From: Mycobacterium sp. Aquia_216
Lineage (GTDB): Bacteria; Actinomycetota; Actinomycetes; Mycobacteriales; Mycobacteriaceae
DNA: 64,000 nt
Assembly (NCBI RefSeq): GCF_026723865.1
Contig: NZ_CP113529.1
Location: forward strand, 1,674,001-1,738,000
Direction: 5' to 3'
The position numbers and the translations under genes were made by a program. Positions 45,237-57,429 of the stretch are shown in pieces; position 1 is the first letter of the stretch, and each line of letters begins with the position of its first letter. The notes below the pieces were generated by a model. It was not told the origin of the DNA. It ran no database searches and saw only the letters and a program-made list of their open reading frames with translations.

Positions 45237-45568
45237 ATCGGCGAATCTCGGCGTAAACCAGTGAAATTGCCAAGAAGACGTGAAGAACTCGCTACGGGTT
45301 CGTCAAATCGGTGGCACGGCGAGGCGAACACGAGCTAACGTCGAGGACAACCTTCAACAACTCTTCGGGACCCGCTGGTTCCGATTCACGGGCCGCGATT
45401 GCCCAGGTTGAGACGCCACTTGCGGAGGGGGTGAGTAATCGACACCTTGCACCGGCGGGCTGCCTGCGGCGGTCACTCTTCTAGACCGCTCCCACCCCGT
45501 CGGCGCTTTCTGGAGAAAGCCGGCACGCAGGGCGCGTGCGACGTGAAAAGAGAAATGAGTTGTCACGT
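45237..45568 (+). other. Long leader region upstream of hpf
   Basis: These 332 bases hold no credible gene. Near the 3' end there is a small hairpin, GCTTTCT-GG-AGAAAGC at 45505-45520, and G-rich/C-rich stretches that could pair around 45425-45500. HPF genes are often stress-regulated, so promoter and leader control probably lie here. I cannot assign a specific sigma-factor promoter. Confidence 0.5.
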
Positions 45569-46258
45569 ATGTCAAGGCTAACCGTGGATTCCACTCAGCT
45601 TCTGGACGAACCTCCGGTCGGAATCGATACGCAAGAACCGACAGCCACCGCCGAGGTCGTCTTCAAGGGGCGCAATGTCGAGATTCCGGATCACTTCCGG
45701 GTGTACGTCTCGCAGAAACTCGCCCGCTTGGAACGATTCGACAAAACCATCTACCTCTTCGACGTCGAACTCAAGCATGAACGCAACCGTCGCCAACGTA
45801 AGTCCTGTCAGCGCGTGGAGATCACCGCGCGGGGCCGTGGGCCAGTAGTCCGCGGCGAGGCGTGTGCCGACAGCTTCTATTCCGCGCTCGAGTCCGCGGT
45901 GGTCCGGCTGGAGAGCCGGCTGCGCCGCGGCAAGGATCGCCGCAAGGTGCATTACGGCGAAAAGACCCCGGTTTCCCTGGCCGAGGCCACCGCGGTGGCG
46001 CCGCCGCCGGAGAAGGCCTTCCGCGACAACGCGGAGCCGCACCAACACGACGCCCGCGACGACGATCTAGACCATCAGCCGGGGCGGGTGGTGCGCACCA
46101 AAGAACACGAAGCCACCCCGATGTCGGTTGACGACGCGCTCTACGAGATGGAACTCGTCGGACACGACTTCTTCTTGTTCTACGACAAGCAAACCGAGAG
46201 GCCATCCGTCGTGTATCGCCGTCACGCCTATGACTACGGACTGATCAGGCTCTCCTGA
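45569..46258 (+). CDS. hpf: Ribosome hibernation-promoting factor, long form
   Basis: This 229-residue HPF corresponds to Rv3241c. The N-terminal S30AE domain ([28 protein letters not shown]) binds the 30S decoding region. An acidic, His-rich linker follows, and then the C-terminal dimerisation domain ([35 protein letters not shown]). It stabilises idle 70S or paired ribosomes in stationary phase and stress. The ATG at 45569 (MSRLTVDST) is chosen over earlier in-frame starts. Confidence 0.92.
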   Translation: MSRLTVDSTQLLDEPPVGIDTQEPTATAEVVFKGRNVEIPDHFRVYVSQKLARLERFDKTIYLFDVELKHERNRRQRKSCQRVEITARGRGPVVRGEACADSFYSALESAVVRLESRLRRGKDRRKVHYGEKTPVSLAEATAVAPPPEKAFRDNAEPHQHDARDDDLDHQPGRVVRTKEHEATPMSVDDALYEMELVGHDFFLFYDKQTERPSVVYRRHAYDYGLIRLS

Positions 46259-46394
46259 CGGGTCGTCAGGCGGCGACCCGCTACGCCCGGCAGTGCCGCG
46301 CTCGCGATCGCCGCGTCGCCGGTCATCACGGGGTCGTCCCCTACCATGGGAGTCGCTCGAAAGAAGAAGACTCCTACCAACAGGGGACCTAGCT

Positions 46395-49244
<2,850 letters not shown>

Positions 49245-49260
49245 CCTGCTTCCCCGTCGC

Positions 49261-49320
49261 CGAGCGTGCGGCTGGCCGCCCGTTCGTCGTCGAGTGTGCG
49301 GCTGGCCGCTCCCTCGCGCG
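49261..49320 (+). repeat. Two-copy 30-base tandem repeat downstream of secA1
   Basis: Two head-to-tail units begin at 49261 and 49291, sharing CGAGYGTGCGGCTGGCCG with a diverged 3' third. The period is exactly 30. It lies in the 270-base gap between secA1 and the antiporter subunit gene, where I see no other gene. A small CCCGC-TT-GCGGG hairpin follows near 49432-49443. Confidence 0.65.
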
Positions 49321-49514
49321 AGAAACATCCCCATTTCGTCGCCGAAAGGTGCAGGCGCTGGTGACCATCGCCTGCTGCTTGTCCTCGGACACGGCCCCTC
49401 TACCGCCGCGCGGCTGGGAGTTACCCCCACCCGCTTGCGGGGGGGATATGAGGTCGGTCTGTATGGCGGCAATCTTTGCGGTATTTCGTTGCGAGTTCCC
49501 GGTATGTTGCGGAT

Positions 49515-49997
49515 ATGGATGTCAAGGAGGTGTTGCTGCCCGGCGTCGGGCTGCGGTACGAGTTCGTCAGCCACAAGGGCGACCGGATCGGCATCATCGC
49601 ACGGCGCGGCGGCGACTTCGACGTCGTCCTGTATGGCTCCGACGACCCGGACCAGGCACGGCCGGTGTTCCACCTGACCGACGAAGAGGCCGATACCGTC
49701 GCCCAGATTCTGGGCGCTCCCCGCATCGCCGAGCGGTTCACCGAGCTGACCCGCGAAGTGCCGGGCCTCGAGGCGGGCCAGGCCAATGTCGAGCCGGGCA
49801 GTCCGTTCGTCGACCGTCCGTTGGGTGACACCCACGCTCGCACCCGCACCGGGGCGTCGATTGTCGCGATCGTGCGCGACGAGGATGTGCTCGCCTCACC
49901 GGGCCCGGCGGAAATGTTGCGCGAGCGAGACGTCTTGATCGTCATCGGCACCGACGAAAGCATCGCCTCGGTCCAGCGGATCGTCGACAAAGGCTGA
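49515..49997 (+). CDS. khtT: Cation/proton antiporter regulatory subunit (KhtT-like, Rv3237c orthologue)
   Basis: This 160-residue cytosolic protein has an N-terminal domain (KEVLLPGVGLRYEFVSHKGD) and a C-terminal TrkA-C (RCK_C) domain (GASIVAIVRDEDVLASPGPA, DVLIVIGTDESI) that binds small ligands and gates a partner channel. The ATG at 49515 is chosen; the upstream extension lacks similarity. It is 4 bases upstream of the antiporter gene. The name follows the Bacillus KhtTU pair and is by analogy. Confidence 0.88.
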   Translation: MDVKEVLLPGVGLRYEFVSHKGDRIGIIARRGGDFDVVLYGSDDPDQARPVFHLTDEEADTVAQILGAPRIAERFTELTREVPGLEAGQANVEPGSPFVDRPLGDTHARTRTGASIVAIVRDEDVLASPGPAEMLRERDVLIVIGTDESIASVQRIVDKG

Positions 49998-50001
49998 GCC
50001 A

Positions 50002-51159
50002 ATGCAAGTTTCGGGGGCGCTGTTATTTCAGCTAGGCGCCCTCCTGACCGCACTGGCGGTGCTGGGGGCGGTTTCGCGGCGATTCGCGCTGTCTCCGATA
50101 CCGGTCTATCTGATGGCGGGTCTTTCGCTGGGCAAAGGCGGCATCTGGCCGGTGGCCGCCGCCGGCGAGTTCGTCACGACGGGCGCGCCCATCGGCATCG
50201 TATTGCTCTTGCTGACCCTGGGCCTGGAGTTCTCTGCCACGGAATTCACCGCCAGCTTGCGTCACCACCTGCCGTCAGCCGGTGTCGATGCGGTCCTCAA
50301 CGCCACGCCCGGAGCGGTGGCGGGCTGGCTGTTGGGCTTCGACGGTATCGCGACCCTGGCCCTGGCCGGCGTCACCTACATCTCCTCCTCGGGTGTGATC
50401 GCGCGCCTGCTCGAGGACCTGCGCCGGCTCGGTAACCGCGAAACGCCGGCCGTGCTGTCGGTGCTGGTGCTCGAGGACTTCGCGATGGCCGCCTACCTGC
50501 CGCTGTTCGCCGTGCTCGCCTCTGGCGGCACCTGGCTGGAGGCGGTCGGCGGGGTTGCCGTGGCGCTCGGTGCCCTCGTCGCGGCGTTCGCTGGCTCCTA
50601 TCGCTGGGGCCACCACGTGGGCCGGCTGGTGGCGCATCCCGATTCCGAGCAGCTGTTGCTGCGGGTCCTGGGCCTCACCCTGCTGGTCGCGGCGCTGGCC
50701 GAATCGCTGCACGCTTCGGCCGCCGTCGGCGCGTTCCTGGTCGGGCTCACCCTGACCGGTGGCACCGCGCAACGGGCGCGCAAGGTGCTGGGTCCGCTGC
50801 GGGATCTTTTCGCCGCGATCTTCTTCGTGGCGATCGGTCTGCAGGTGGACCCGAAGGAGCTGGTCCCGATGCTGCCGGTCGCGCTGATGCTGGCCGCGGT
50901 CACCGCGGCGACGAAGGTGGCCACCGGTATCTTCGCTGCCCGGCGCGACGGCGTGGCCCGCCGCGGGCAATTGCGCGCCGGCACCGCACTCGTCGCCCGG
51001 GGCGAGTTCTCGCTGATCATCATCGGATTGGCCGGTGCGGCGATCCCCGCCGTGGCCGCGCTGGCGACGGCGTATGTGTTCGTGATGGCGATCCTGGGTC
51101 CGGTGCTGGCCCGGTTCTCCGGCGCCCCGGCGCCCGAGGGAGCCGGATCACCGGTCTAG
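50002..51159 (+). CDS. khtU: Monovalent cation:proton antiporter, CPA2 family (KhtU/KefB-like)
   Basis: This 385-residue membrane protein has about 11-13 helices (Rv3236c orthologue). CPA2 hallmarks are PVYLMAGLSLGKGG, the unwound-helix region ITYISSSGVIARLLEDLRRL-like segment VTYISSSGVIARLLEDL and FFVAIGLQVDP. It lacks its own cytoplasmic RCK domain, which the preceding KhtT-like gene would supply in trans. It probably effluxes K+ for protons during pH or electrophile stress. Confidence 0.9.
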   Translation: MQVSGALLFQLGALLTALAVLGAVSRRFALSPIPVYLMAGLSLGKGGIWPVAAAGEFVTTGAPIGIVLLLLTLGLEFSATEFTASLRHHLPSAGVDAVLNATPGAVAGWLLGFDGIATLALAGVTYISSSGVIARLLEDLRRLGNRETPAVLSVLVLEDFAMAAYLPLFAVLASGGTWLEAVGGVAVALGALVAAFAGSYRWGHHVGRLVAHPDSEQLLLRVLGLTLLVAALAESLHASAAVGAFLVGLTLTGGTAQRARKVLGPLRDLFAAIFFVAIGLQVDPKELVPMLPVALMLAAVTAATKVATGIFAARRDGVARRGQLRAGTALVARGEFSLIIIGLAGAAIPAVAALATAYVFVMAILGPVLARFSGAPAPEGAGSPV

Positions 51160-51163
51160 CGCG

Positions 51164-51706
51164 TCAACCGATGTGCAGGGCAACCACCTGCCACCGGACT
51201 CCAGTGCTGGTGGGCAGCTTCTCCACCCGGGCGGCAATGGCGTGGATCCGGTCCCCGCGGCTGTAGGAGGCGAACACCTCGGCGGCGCTCTCCGGATCCC
51301 GGCAACCGGCCGGTTGCAGCCGCATCCGGCGCAACACCGCGGCGCCCTGGCATCCGGCGGCGGACCGGCTGACCGACTGCACGGAGTCGGCCAGGCCGGG
51401 CACCAGCAGCGGCCGGAGTTGGGTGAGCGGACGGCGGCGGTCGATGACTTCCAGCACCCGGCGCAAGGCGGCGTCGGCGAAGATCGCCGCCTCGCGCATC
51501 GCCGCGGACCACGCCGTCGGTTCCGGTCGCCGGACGGCCCGCTTGGTGTAGGGCCGGCGCGGCCCGGCGCCGGCTCGGCGTACCACGGTGGACTGCCGGC
51601 ACGGCGCGGCGTTGCGCGACACATCTCGCGGCGGCGGTTCGTACTCGACGACGGGAACGACGGCGAAAGCGTCACGGTGAGCGGGGTTTACGGGACTGAC
51701 GGTCAA
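51164..51706 (-). CDS. Rv3235-family protein
   Basis: This 180-residue conserved actinobacterial protein of unknown function has a variable basic N-terminal half. A conserved C-terminal domain runs from MREAAIFADAALRRVLEVID through RPLLVPGLADSVQSV to VRWQVVALHIG. In other actinobacteria this family is often found next to secA. The TTG at 51706 follows GGAGAG. It ends 4 bases from the convergent antiporter stop. Confidence 0.85.
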   Translation of the reverse strand: MTVSPVNPAHRDAFAVVPVVEYEPPPRDVSRNAAPCRQSTVVRRAGAGPRRPYTKRAVRRPEPTAWSAAMREAAIFADAALRRVLEVIDRRRPLTQLRPLLVPGLADSVQSVSRSAAGCQGAAVLRRMRLQPAGCRDPESAAEVFASYSRGDRIHAIAARVEKLPTSTGVRWQVVALHIG

Positions 51707-51886
51707 CGCGCACTCTCCAAGTCATCGGTGAACGAGCGGCCTGCAGGAGAGTGACAGACAATTGGTCTTTCAATTGCCGGTCATCATCGCACAATTCGAC
51801 ATCGCGCGTACCCGCGCCTTGTTCGGCCCTGGCCGACGATTACCGTGGGCGAGAACCCGAAGGAAACCAAGGAGGCCAGGCCCGCA

Positions 51887-53296
51887 ATGGTGACCCGGTT
51901 GTCCCCAGCGGACGCTTCCTTCTACCGGCTGGAGAACAGCGCCACCCCGATGTACGTCGGATCGCTGTCCATCCTGCAGCGCCCGCGCGCCGGACTGAGC
52001 TACGAGACGGTGCTGGCCGCCGTCGAACGCCGACTGCCGCAAATACCGCGCTACCGCCAGAAGGTCCGCGAAGTGCGCGTCGGCATGGCCCGGCCGGTGT
52101 GGATCGACGACGCCGATTTCGACGTCACCTACCACGTGCGGCGCTCGGCGCTGCCCTCGCCGGGCAGCGAGGAGCAGCTACACGAACTGATCGCCCGGCT
52201 GGCCGCACGGCCGCTGGACAAGACGCGGCCGCTGTGGGAGATGTACCTGGTCGAGGGCTTGGCCAAAAACCGGGTCGCCATCTACACCAAGTCGCACCAG
52301 GCGCTGATCAACGGGATGAGCGCGCTGGAGATCGGCCACGTGATCGCCGACCGGACGCGGCATCCGGCGCCGTTCCCCGAGGACATCTGGATCCCGGAAC
52401 GAGAACCCGGCTCGACCCGGCTGCTGGTGGGGGCGCTCACCGACTGGATGGTGGGGCCGGGCACGCAGCTGCAGGCGGTCGGCTCCGCGGTAGCCGGGTT
52501 GGCCACCAACTACGGCGAGCTGCTGAACGTGGGCCGCCGGGTCTACGACGTAGCGCGCACCGTCGCGCGCGGCACCGCACCCAGTAGCCCCCTCAACGCC
52601 AGGGTTTCGCGCCATCGGCGGTTCACCGTCGCCCGCGGAAGTCTCGAGGACTACCGCGCGGTGCGGGCACGCTATGACTGCGACATCAACGATGTGGTGC
52701 TGGCCGTCATAACCGGCGCGTTGAGCAATTGGTTGATGTCCCGCGGGGAAGGGGTGTCATCGAGCGCGACTATTCGGGCGATGGCACCGCTTTCGGTTTA
52801 TGCCGAGGACCAACACGATTCGACGGGCCCCGGCCAGATGATCAGTCAGGTCACTCCGTTTCTGGTCGACCTGCCGGTGGGTGAGCGCAACGCGGTGGTG
52901 CGGCTGTCGCAGATTGCGCACGCCACCGAATCGAATCCCTCGGCCGCTCGTCTGGTCGACGCCCGGACCATTGTGACGCTGTCGGGCTTCGCGCCACCGA
53001 CCCTGCACGCGATGGGCATCCGGGTTGCGACCAGCTTCTCGGCGCGGCTGTTCAACTTGTTGATCACCAATGCGCCTGGAGCCCAGTCGCAGATGTACGT
53101 CGCCGGTACCAAACTGCTGGAGACCTACTCGGTACCGCCGCTGCTGCACAATCAGGCGCTGGCCATTGGTGTGACGTCCTACAACGGCACGCTGTATTTC
53201 GGAATCAATGCAGACCGCGACGCGATGAGCGACGTCGACCTGCTGCCGGCGTTGTTGAAGCAATCACTCGAGGAACTTCTCGACGCTTCCCGCTAG
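51887..53296 (+). CDS. tgs3: Wax ester synthase/diacylglycerol acyltransferase family protein (Tgs3-like)
   Basis: This 469-residue member of the WS/DGAT family would make triacylglycerol or wax esters from acyl-CoA. The N-terminal RLSPADASFYRLE and C-terminal NVPGP-like LLITNAPGAQSQMYVAG are typical. The catalytic motif HHxxxDG reads HQALING (residues 137-143): the second His and the Asp are replaced, so activity is uncertain. A single intact reading frame covers the region that is split into Rv3233c and Rv3234c in M. tuberculosis. The ATG at 51887 follows AAGGAGG; a GTG at 51845 lies upstream. Confidence 0.88.
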   Translation: MVTRLSPADASFYRLENSATPMYVGSLSILQRPRAGLSYETVLAAVERRLPQIPRYRQKVREVRVGMARPVWIDDADFDVTYHVRRSALPSPGSEEQLHELIARLAARPLDKTRPLWEMYLVEGLAKNRVAIYTKSHQALINGMSALEIGHVIADRTRHPAPFPEDIWIPEREPGSTRLLVGALTDWMVGPGTQLQAVGSAVAGLATNYGELLNVGRRVYDVARTVARGTAPSSPLNARVSRHRRFTVARGSLEDYRAVRARYDCDINDVVLAVITGALSNWLMSRGEGVSSSATIRAMAPLSVYAEDQHDSTGPGQMISQVTPFLVDLPVGERNAVVRLSQIAHATESNPSAARLVDARTIVTLSGFAPPTLHAMGIRVATSFSARLFNLLITNAPGAQSQMYVAGTKLLETYSVPPLLHNQALAIGVTSYNGTLYFGINADRDAMSDVDLLPALLKQSLEELLDASR

Positions 53297-53319
53297 TTGT
53301 TGGCGGTGAAAATTGGTGT

Positions 53320-54204
53320 GTGGGGATACCATTCGTTGCTGTGAGTACCTCGAACGACGGCGCGCCGACAAAGGCCAAGAAAAAGAAATCGGCTGCGCGG
53401 GCCGCACCTAGGCTCTCCGATGCCGTCTATACGGCCGAATTATTCCGGCTACAAACGGAATTCGTGAAGCTGCAGGAGTGGGTGCGGCATTCCGGTGCAC
53501 GAATCGTGGTCCTCTTCGAAGGCCGGGATGCCGCGGGCAAGGGCGGTGCCATCAAACGGATCACCGAGTACCTGAGCCCCCGAACCGCCCACATCGCCGC
53601 GTTGCCGGTACCCACTGACCGGGAACGCGGCCAGTGGTACTACCAGCGGTATATCGCCCATCTGCCTGCCAAGGGCGAAATCGTGCTGTTTGACCGGTCG
53701 TGGTACAACCGCGCGGGCATCGAAAAAGTCATGGGATTCTGCACGCCGCAAGAACATGCGCTGTTTTTGCGACAGACTCCGATATTCGAGCAGATGCTGA
53801 TCGATGACGGGATTCTGCTGCGCAAGTACTGGTTTTCGGTTTCCGAAGCCGAACAGCTACGCCGTTTCAGGTCGCGCCGCAACGACCCCGTCCGACGCTG
53901 GAAACTGTCCACGATGGACCTGGAATCGGTGTATCGATGGGAGGACTATTCGCGCGCCAAAGACGAGATGATGGTGCACACCGATACGCCGGTAAGCCCT
54001 TGGTACGTCGTGGAATCCGATATCAAGAAACGTGCGCGGCTCAACATGATGCACCACCTGCTGTCCAGCATCGAGTACCACGATGTCGAAGAGCCGAAGG
54101 TCGACCTGCCGGAACGTCCGGTTGTCAGCGGTAACTACCAGCGCCCGCCGCGCGAGCTGTCGAGGTATGTCGACGACTACGCGGCCAGTTTGATCGAGAG
54201 CTAG
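53320..54204 (+). CDS. ppk2: Polyphosphate kinase 2
   Basis: This 294-residue PPK2-family enzyme (Rv3232c orthologue) uses polyphosphate to phosphorylate nucleoside diphosphates, mainly GDP. Walker A is FEGRDAAGKGGAIKR, Walker B is LFDRSWYNRAGIEKVMGF and the lid region is RNDPVRRWKLS. The N-terminus is Lys-rich. GTG 53320 matches the M. tuberculosis start; GTG 53341 is an alternative. It lies 23 bases after tgs3 and 2 bases before the next gene. Confidence 0.94.
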   Translation: MGIPFVAVSTSNDGAPTKAKKKKSAARAAPRLSDAVYTAELFRLQTEFVKLQEWVRHSGARIVVLFEGRDAAGKGGAIKRITEYLSPRTAHIAALPVPTDRERGQWYYQRYIAHLPAKGEIVLFDRSWYNRAGIEKVMGFCTPQEHALFLRQTPIFEQMLIDDGILLRKYWFSVSEAEQLRRFRSRRNDPVRRWKLSTMDLESVYRWEDYSRAKDEMMVHTDTPVSPWYVVESDIKKRARLNMMHHLLSSIEYHDVEEPKVDLPERPVVSGNYQRPPRELSRYVDDYAASLIES

Positions 54205-54206
54205 CG

Positions 54207-54731
54207 ATGGGCGCTGGTGCGATCCAGGTCTACATTCCGGCCACGTTGGCGATGCTGCAGCAGCTTGTCGCCGATGGCTCGTTGTGGCCCGTCAACGGCA
54301 CCGCATTCGCGGTGACACCGAAACTGCGTGAGGCCTATGCGGAGGGCGATGACGACGAACTCTCGGACGTGGCGCTGCGTGAGGCGGCGTTGGCCTCGCT
54401 GCGTCTGTTGGCTGCCCATGACGCCGGGGGAGCCGACGGGCCGACGCGGCCGCGACGCGTCGTGCTGGCCGCCGAAGTCGATGACGTCACCTTGCGTCCC
54501 GATCTCGACGATGCGGTGGTCAGACTGGCCGGTCCCGTCCCGATGGACCGGGTGATCGCGGCCTACGTCGACAACTCCGGCGCGGAGGAGGCTGTCGTGC
54601 GGGCGATTGAGGCGATCGACGCCGCCGACTTGGGGGATGAGGATGCCGACCTGATCGTCGGCGACGCGCAGGACCACGATTTGGCCTGGTACGCGAACCA
54701 GGAGCTGGCGTTCCTGCTCGACTTGCTGTGA
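54207..54731 (+). CDS. Conserved protein of the Rv3231c family
   Basis: This 174-residue soluble, acidic protein has no recognised catalytic motif. The N-terminal [19 protein letters not shown] and C-terminal [17 protein letters not shown] are conserved in actinobacteria. The ATG at 54207 follows the ppk2 stop by two bases, so the pair is co-expressed and a link to polyphosphate or stress metabolism is possible by association only. Confidence 0.83.
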   Translation: MGAGAIQVYIPATLAMLQQLVADGSLWPVNGTAFAVTPKLREAYAEGDDDELSDVALREAALASLRLLAAHDAGGADGPTRPRRVVLAAEVDDVTLRPDLDDAVVRLAGPVPMDRVIAAYVDNSGAEEAVVRAIEAIDAADLGDEDADLIVGDAQDHDLAWYANQELAFLLDLL

Positions 54732-54786
54732 GTGCAACGACGCGCCGCCGAATGTGATGAAATCGCGCCCGCGAGCCTGGCAAAGA

Positions 54787-54803
54787 TACCGTAACTTACG
54801 GTA
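54787..54803 (+). promoter_or_regulatory. Palindromic operator upstream of the ferredoxin reductase gene
   Basis: A perfect 17-base palindrome TACCGTAACTTACGGTA lies 86 bases before the reductase start, with another TACCGTA half-site overlapping its right end. The same TAACNTACG-type half-sites recur upstream of desA3 (56054-56077), so one regulator, probably TetR-type, should control both genes. Confidence 0.65.
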
Positions 54804-54888
54804 CCGTAGCCTTTGTGACGGGGCGCGGAAGCCCCGGGCGAAAATCGAGCGGAAGCCAAACCCCCGCTGCATGAGCAGGAGCTTCCTA

Positions 54889-56040
54889 ATGGGTAAGAAA
54901 TATCAGTCACTCACCGCACACGTTGTCGAGACCAGGCGCCCCACGGTCGTGGGAGCGGAGCGGCATCCCGGCTGGCATGCGCTGCGCAAGATCGCTGCGC
55001 GCATCACCACGCCGTTGCTGCCCGACGATTATCTGCACCTGGCCAATCCGCTGTGGTCGGCGCGGGAACTGCGGGGCCGCATCGTGCAGGTTCGCCGGGA
55101 GACGGAGGACTCCGCGACCCTGGTGATCAAGCCGGGCTGGGGCTTCAGCTTCGACTACGAGCCGGGCCAATACATCGGGATCGGATTGCTGGTGGACGGC
55201 CGCTGGCGCTGGCGGTCGTATTCGCTGACGTCGAGCCCGGTCGCGCGATCGGGCTCCGGCCCCGAGCGCACCGTGACCATCAGCGTGAAAGCGATGCCGG
55301 AAGGCTTCCTGTCCACGCACCTGGTGGCCGGTGTCGAGCCGGGGACGATCGTGCGGCTGGCCGCACCCCAGGGCAATTTCGTGTTGCCCGACCCGGCCCC
55401 GCCGTCGGTTCTGTTCCTCACCGCGGGGTCTGGGATCACGCCGGTGATGTCGATGCTGCGAACATTGGTGCGTCGCAATCAAATTGGCGATATCCAGCAC
55501 GTGCATTCGGCGCCCACGAAATCGGACGTGATGTTCGGCACCGAATTGGCCGCGCTGGCATCGGTTCACCCCGGTTACCGGTTGCAGGTGCGCGAGACCC
55601 GGGCGCAGGGCCGGCTTGACCTCGCCCGGCTCGACGACGAGGTGCCGGACTGGCGCGAACGGCAGACGTGGGCCTGCGGGCCGGAGGGGATGCTCGCCCA
55701 GGCCGAGCAGGTCTGGACATCCGCGGGCCTCAGCGGGCGGCTGCACCTGGAGCGATTCGCAGCGGCCAAGGCCGCACCCGTGGGAGCCGGCGGCACGGTG
55801 ACGTTCGCCCGAACCGGGCGCACGGTGGCCGCGGACGCCGCGACATCGCTGATGGACGCGGGGGAGGGCGCGGGAATCCAGATGCCCTTCGGCTGTCGGA
55901 TGGGTATTTGCCAGTCGTGCGTGGTACCCCTGGTGGAAGGCCACGTCCGTGACCTGCGTACCGGGCAGGGACACGAGCCCGGGAGTCGAGTGCAGACCTG
56001 CGTCTCGGCCGCCTCCGGCGATTGTGTGCTCGACATTTAG
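54889..56040 (+). CDS. Ferredoxin-NADP reductase fused to 2Fe-2S ferredoxin, electron donor to DesA3
   Basis: This 383-residue protein (Rv3230c orthologue) has an FAD-binding domain (SYSLTSSP in place of RxYS), an NAD(P)-binding domain ([16 protein letters not shown], then [10 protein letters not shown]) and a C-terminal plant-type ferredoxin with Cys ligands in CRMGICQSC and a distal C. In M. tuberculosis this oxidoreductase passes NADPH electrons to the stearoyl-CoA desaturase DesA3. The ATG at 54889 has AGGAG 8 bases upstream; the ATG at 54871 is possible. Confidence 0.93.
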   Translation: MGKKYQSLTAHVVETRRPTVVGAERHPGWHALRKIAARITTPLLPDDYLHLANPLWSARELRGRIVQVRRETEDSATLVIKPGWGFSFDYEPGQYIGIGLLVDGRWRWRSYSLTSSPVARSGSGPERTVTISVKAMPEGFLSTHLVAGVEPGTIVRLAAPQGNFVLPDPAPPSVLFLTAGSGITPVMSMLRTLVRRNQIGDIQHVHSAPTKSDVMFGTELAALASVHPGYRLQVRETRAQGRLDLARLDDEVPDWRERQTWACGPEGMLAQAEQVWTSAGLSGRLHLERFAAAKAAPVGAGGTVTFARTGRTVAADAATSLMDAGEGAGIQMPFGCRMGICQSCVVPLVEGHVRDLRTGQGHEPGSRVQTCVSAASGDCVLDI

Positions 56041-56053
56041 ACGCTACTCATAG

Positions 56054-56077
56054 GTAACCTACGGCGTCGTAGGTTAC
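56054..56077 (+). promoter_or_regulatory. Palindromic operator upstream of desA3
   Basis: A 24-base element with perfect 10-base arms (GTAACCTACG-N4-CGTAGGTTAC) is centred about 59 bases before the desA3 start, followed by another half-site (CGTAGGTA, 56083-56090). It shares half-sites with 54787-54803. It probably lets a lipid-responsive repressor co-regulate the desaturase and its reductase. Confidence 0.68.
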
Positions 56078-56124
56078 GATAGCGTAGGTACTGACCACAG
56101 AACTAACGCCGGGAGGTGAGAACC

Positions 56125-57420
56125 ATGGCGATCACAGACGTCGACGTATTCACGCATTTGACCGACGCAGACATCGAGAGCCTGGGCGTTGAGCTGGATG
56201 CTATCCGCCAGGACATTGAAGACTCGCGTGGCGACCGGGACGCCCGCTACATCCGTCGCACCATCGCCGCCCAGCGCGCGCTGGAGGTGAGCGGCCGACT
56301 GATGCTGGCCGCGAGTTCGCGGCGTTCGGCGTGGTGGGCCGGAACCGTGACCCTGGGCGTGGCCAAGATCATCGAGAACATGGAGATCGGCCACAACGTC
56401 ATGCACGGCCAGTGGGACTGGATGAACGACCCGGAGATTCACTCCTCCTCGTGGGAGTGGGACATGAGCGGGTCGTCCAAGCACTGGCGCTACACCCACA
56501 ACTTCGTGCACCACAAGTACACGAACATTCTCGGGATGGACGACGACGTCGGCTACGGCATGCTTCGGGTCACCCGCGATCAACGCTGGAAGAAGTACAA
56601 CCTCTTCAATCTGGTGTGGAACTCGTTGCTGGCCCTTGGTTTTGAATGGGGCGTCGGTCTTCAGCACGTGGAAATCGGCAGGATGCTGAAGAAGCGGATG
56701 GATCAGGACGAAGCCCGGGAGCGCACAGAAGAGTTCTTCGCCAAGGCCGGCCGGCAGGTGCTGAAGGACTACGTCGCGTTCCCGGCGCTGACCTCGCTGT
56801 CGCCCGGTGCTACCTACAAGTCCACATTGAAGGCCAATGCCGTTGCCAACGTGATCCGCAATGTGTGGGCCAACGCGGTGATCTTCTGCGGCCACTTCCC
56901 TGACGGCGCAGAGAAATTCACCAAGACCGACATGATCGGCGAGACGAAGGGCCAGTGGTACCTGCGCCAGATGCTGGGCAGTGCCAACTTCGAGGGCGGA
57001 TGGCTGCTGCGGTTCATGAGCGGCAACCTGTGCCACCAGATCGAGCACCACCTGTACCCGGACCTGCCGAGCAACCGGCTGCACGAGATCTCGGTGCGAG
57101 TGCGCGAGGTGTGCGACAAGTACGACTTGCCTTACACCACAGGATCGTTCCTGGTGCAGTACGGCAAGACATGGCGCACGATCGCCAAGCTGTCGTTGCC
57201 CAACAAGTACTTGCTCGACAGCGCCGACAACGCGCCGGAAACCCGCAGCGAGCGGATGTTCGCCGAACTGGAGCCCGGATTTGGGGGTACCGATCCGGCG
57301 ACCGGCCGGCGGCGCGGGCTCAAGACCGCTATTGCCACCGTTCGGGGTTGGCGTCGTAACAAGCGCGCCATCAAGCAGGCCGAACAAGCGACGGCCCACG
57401 CCGATAACCGGGCGGCTTAA
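56125..57420 (+). CDS. desA3: Stearoyl-CoA delta-9 desaturase DesA3
   Basis: This 431-residue membrane di-iron acyl-CoA desaturase (Rv3229c orthologue) makes oleate from stearoyl-CoA. Three histidine boxes are present: HNVMHG, HNFVHHKYT and HQIEHHLYP. Hydrophobic helices surround the first box and the region after residue 165. The ATG at 56125 follows GGGAGGTGAG. DesA3 is the target of the drug isoxyl in M. tuberculosis. Electrons come from the upstream reductase-ferredoxin. A strong terminator follows the stop. Confidence 0.95.
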   Translation: MAITDVDVFTHLTDADIESLGVELDAIRQDIEDSRGDRDARYIRRTIAAQRALEVSGRLMLAASSRRSAWWAGTVTLGVAKIIENMEIGHNVMHGQWDWMNDPEIHSSSWEWDMSGSSKHWRYTHNFVHHKYTNILGMDDDVGYGMLRVTRDQRWKKYNLFNLVWNSLLALGFEWGVGLQHVEIGRMLKKRMDQDEARERTEEFFAKAGRQVLKDYVAFPALTSLSPGATYKSTLKANAVANVIRNVWANAVIFCGHFPDGAEKFTKTDMIGETKGQWYLRQMLGSANFEGGWLLRFMSGNLCHQIEHHLYPDLPSNRLHEISVRVREVCDKYDLPYTTGSFLVQYGKTWRTIAKLSLPNKYLLDSADNAPETRSERMFAELEPGFGGTDPATGRRRGLKTAIATVRGWRRNKRAIKQAEQATAHADNRAA

Positions 57421-57429
57421 CCAGCTAAT

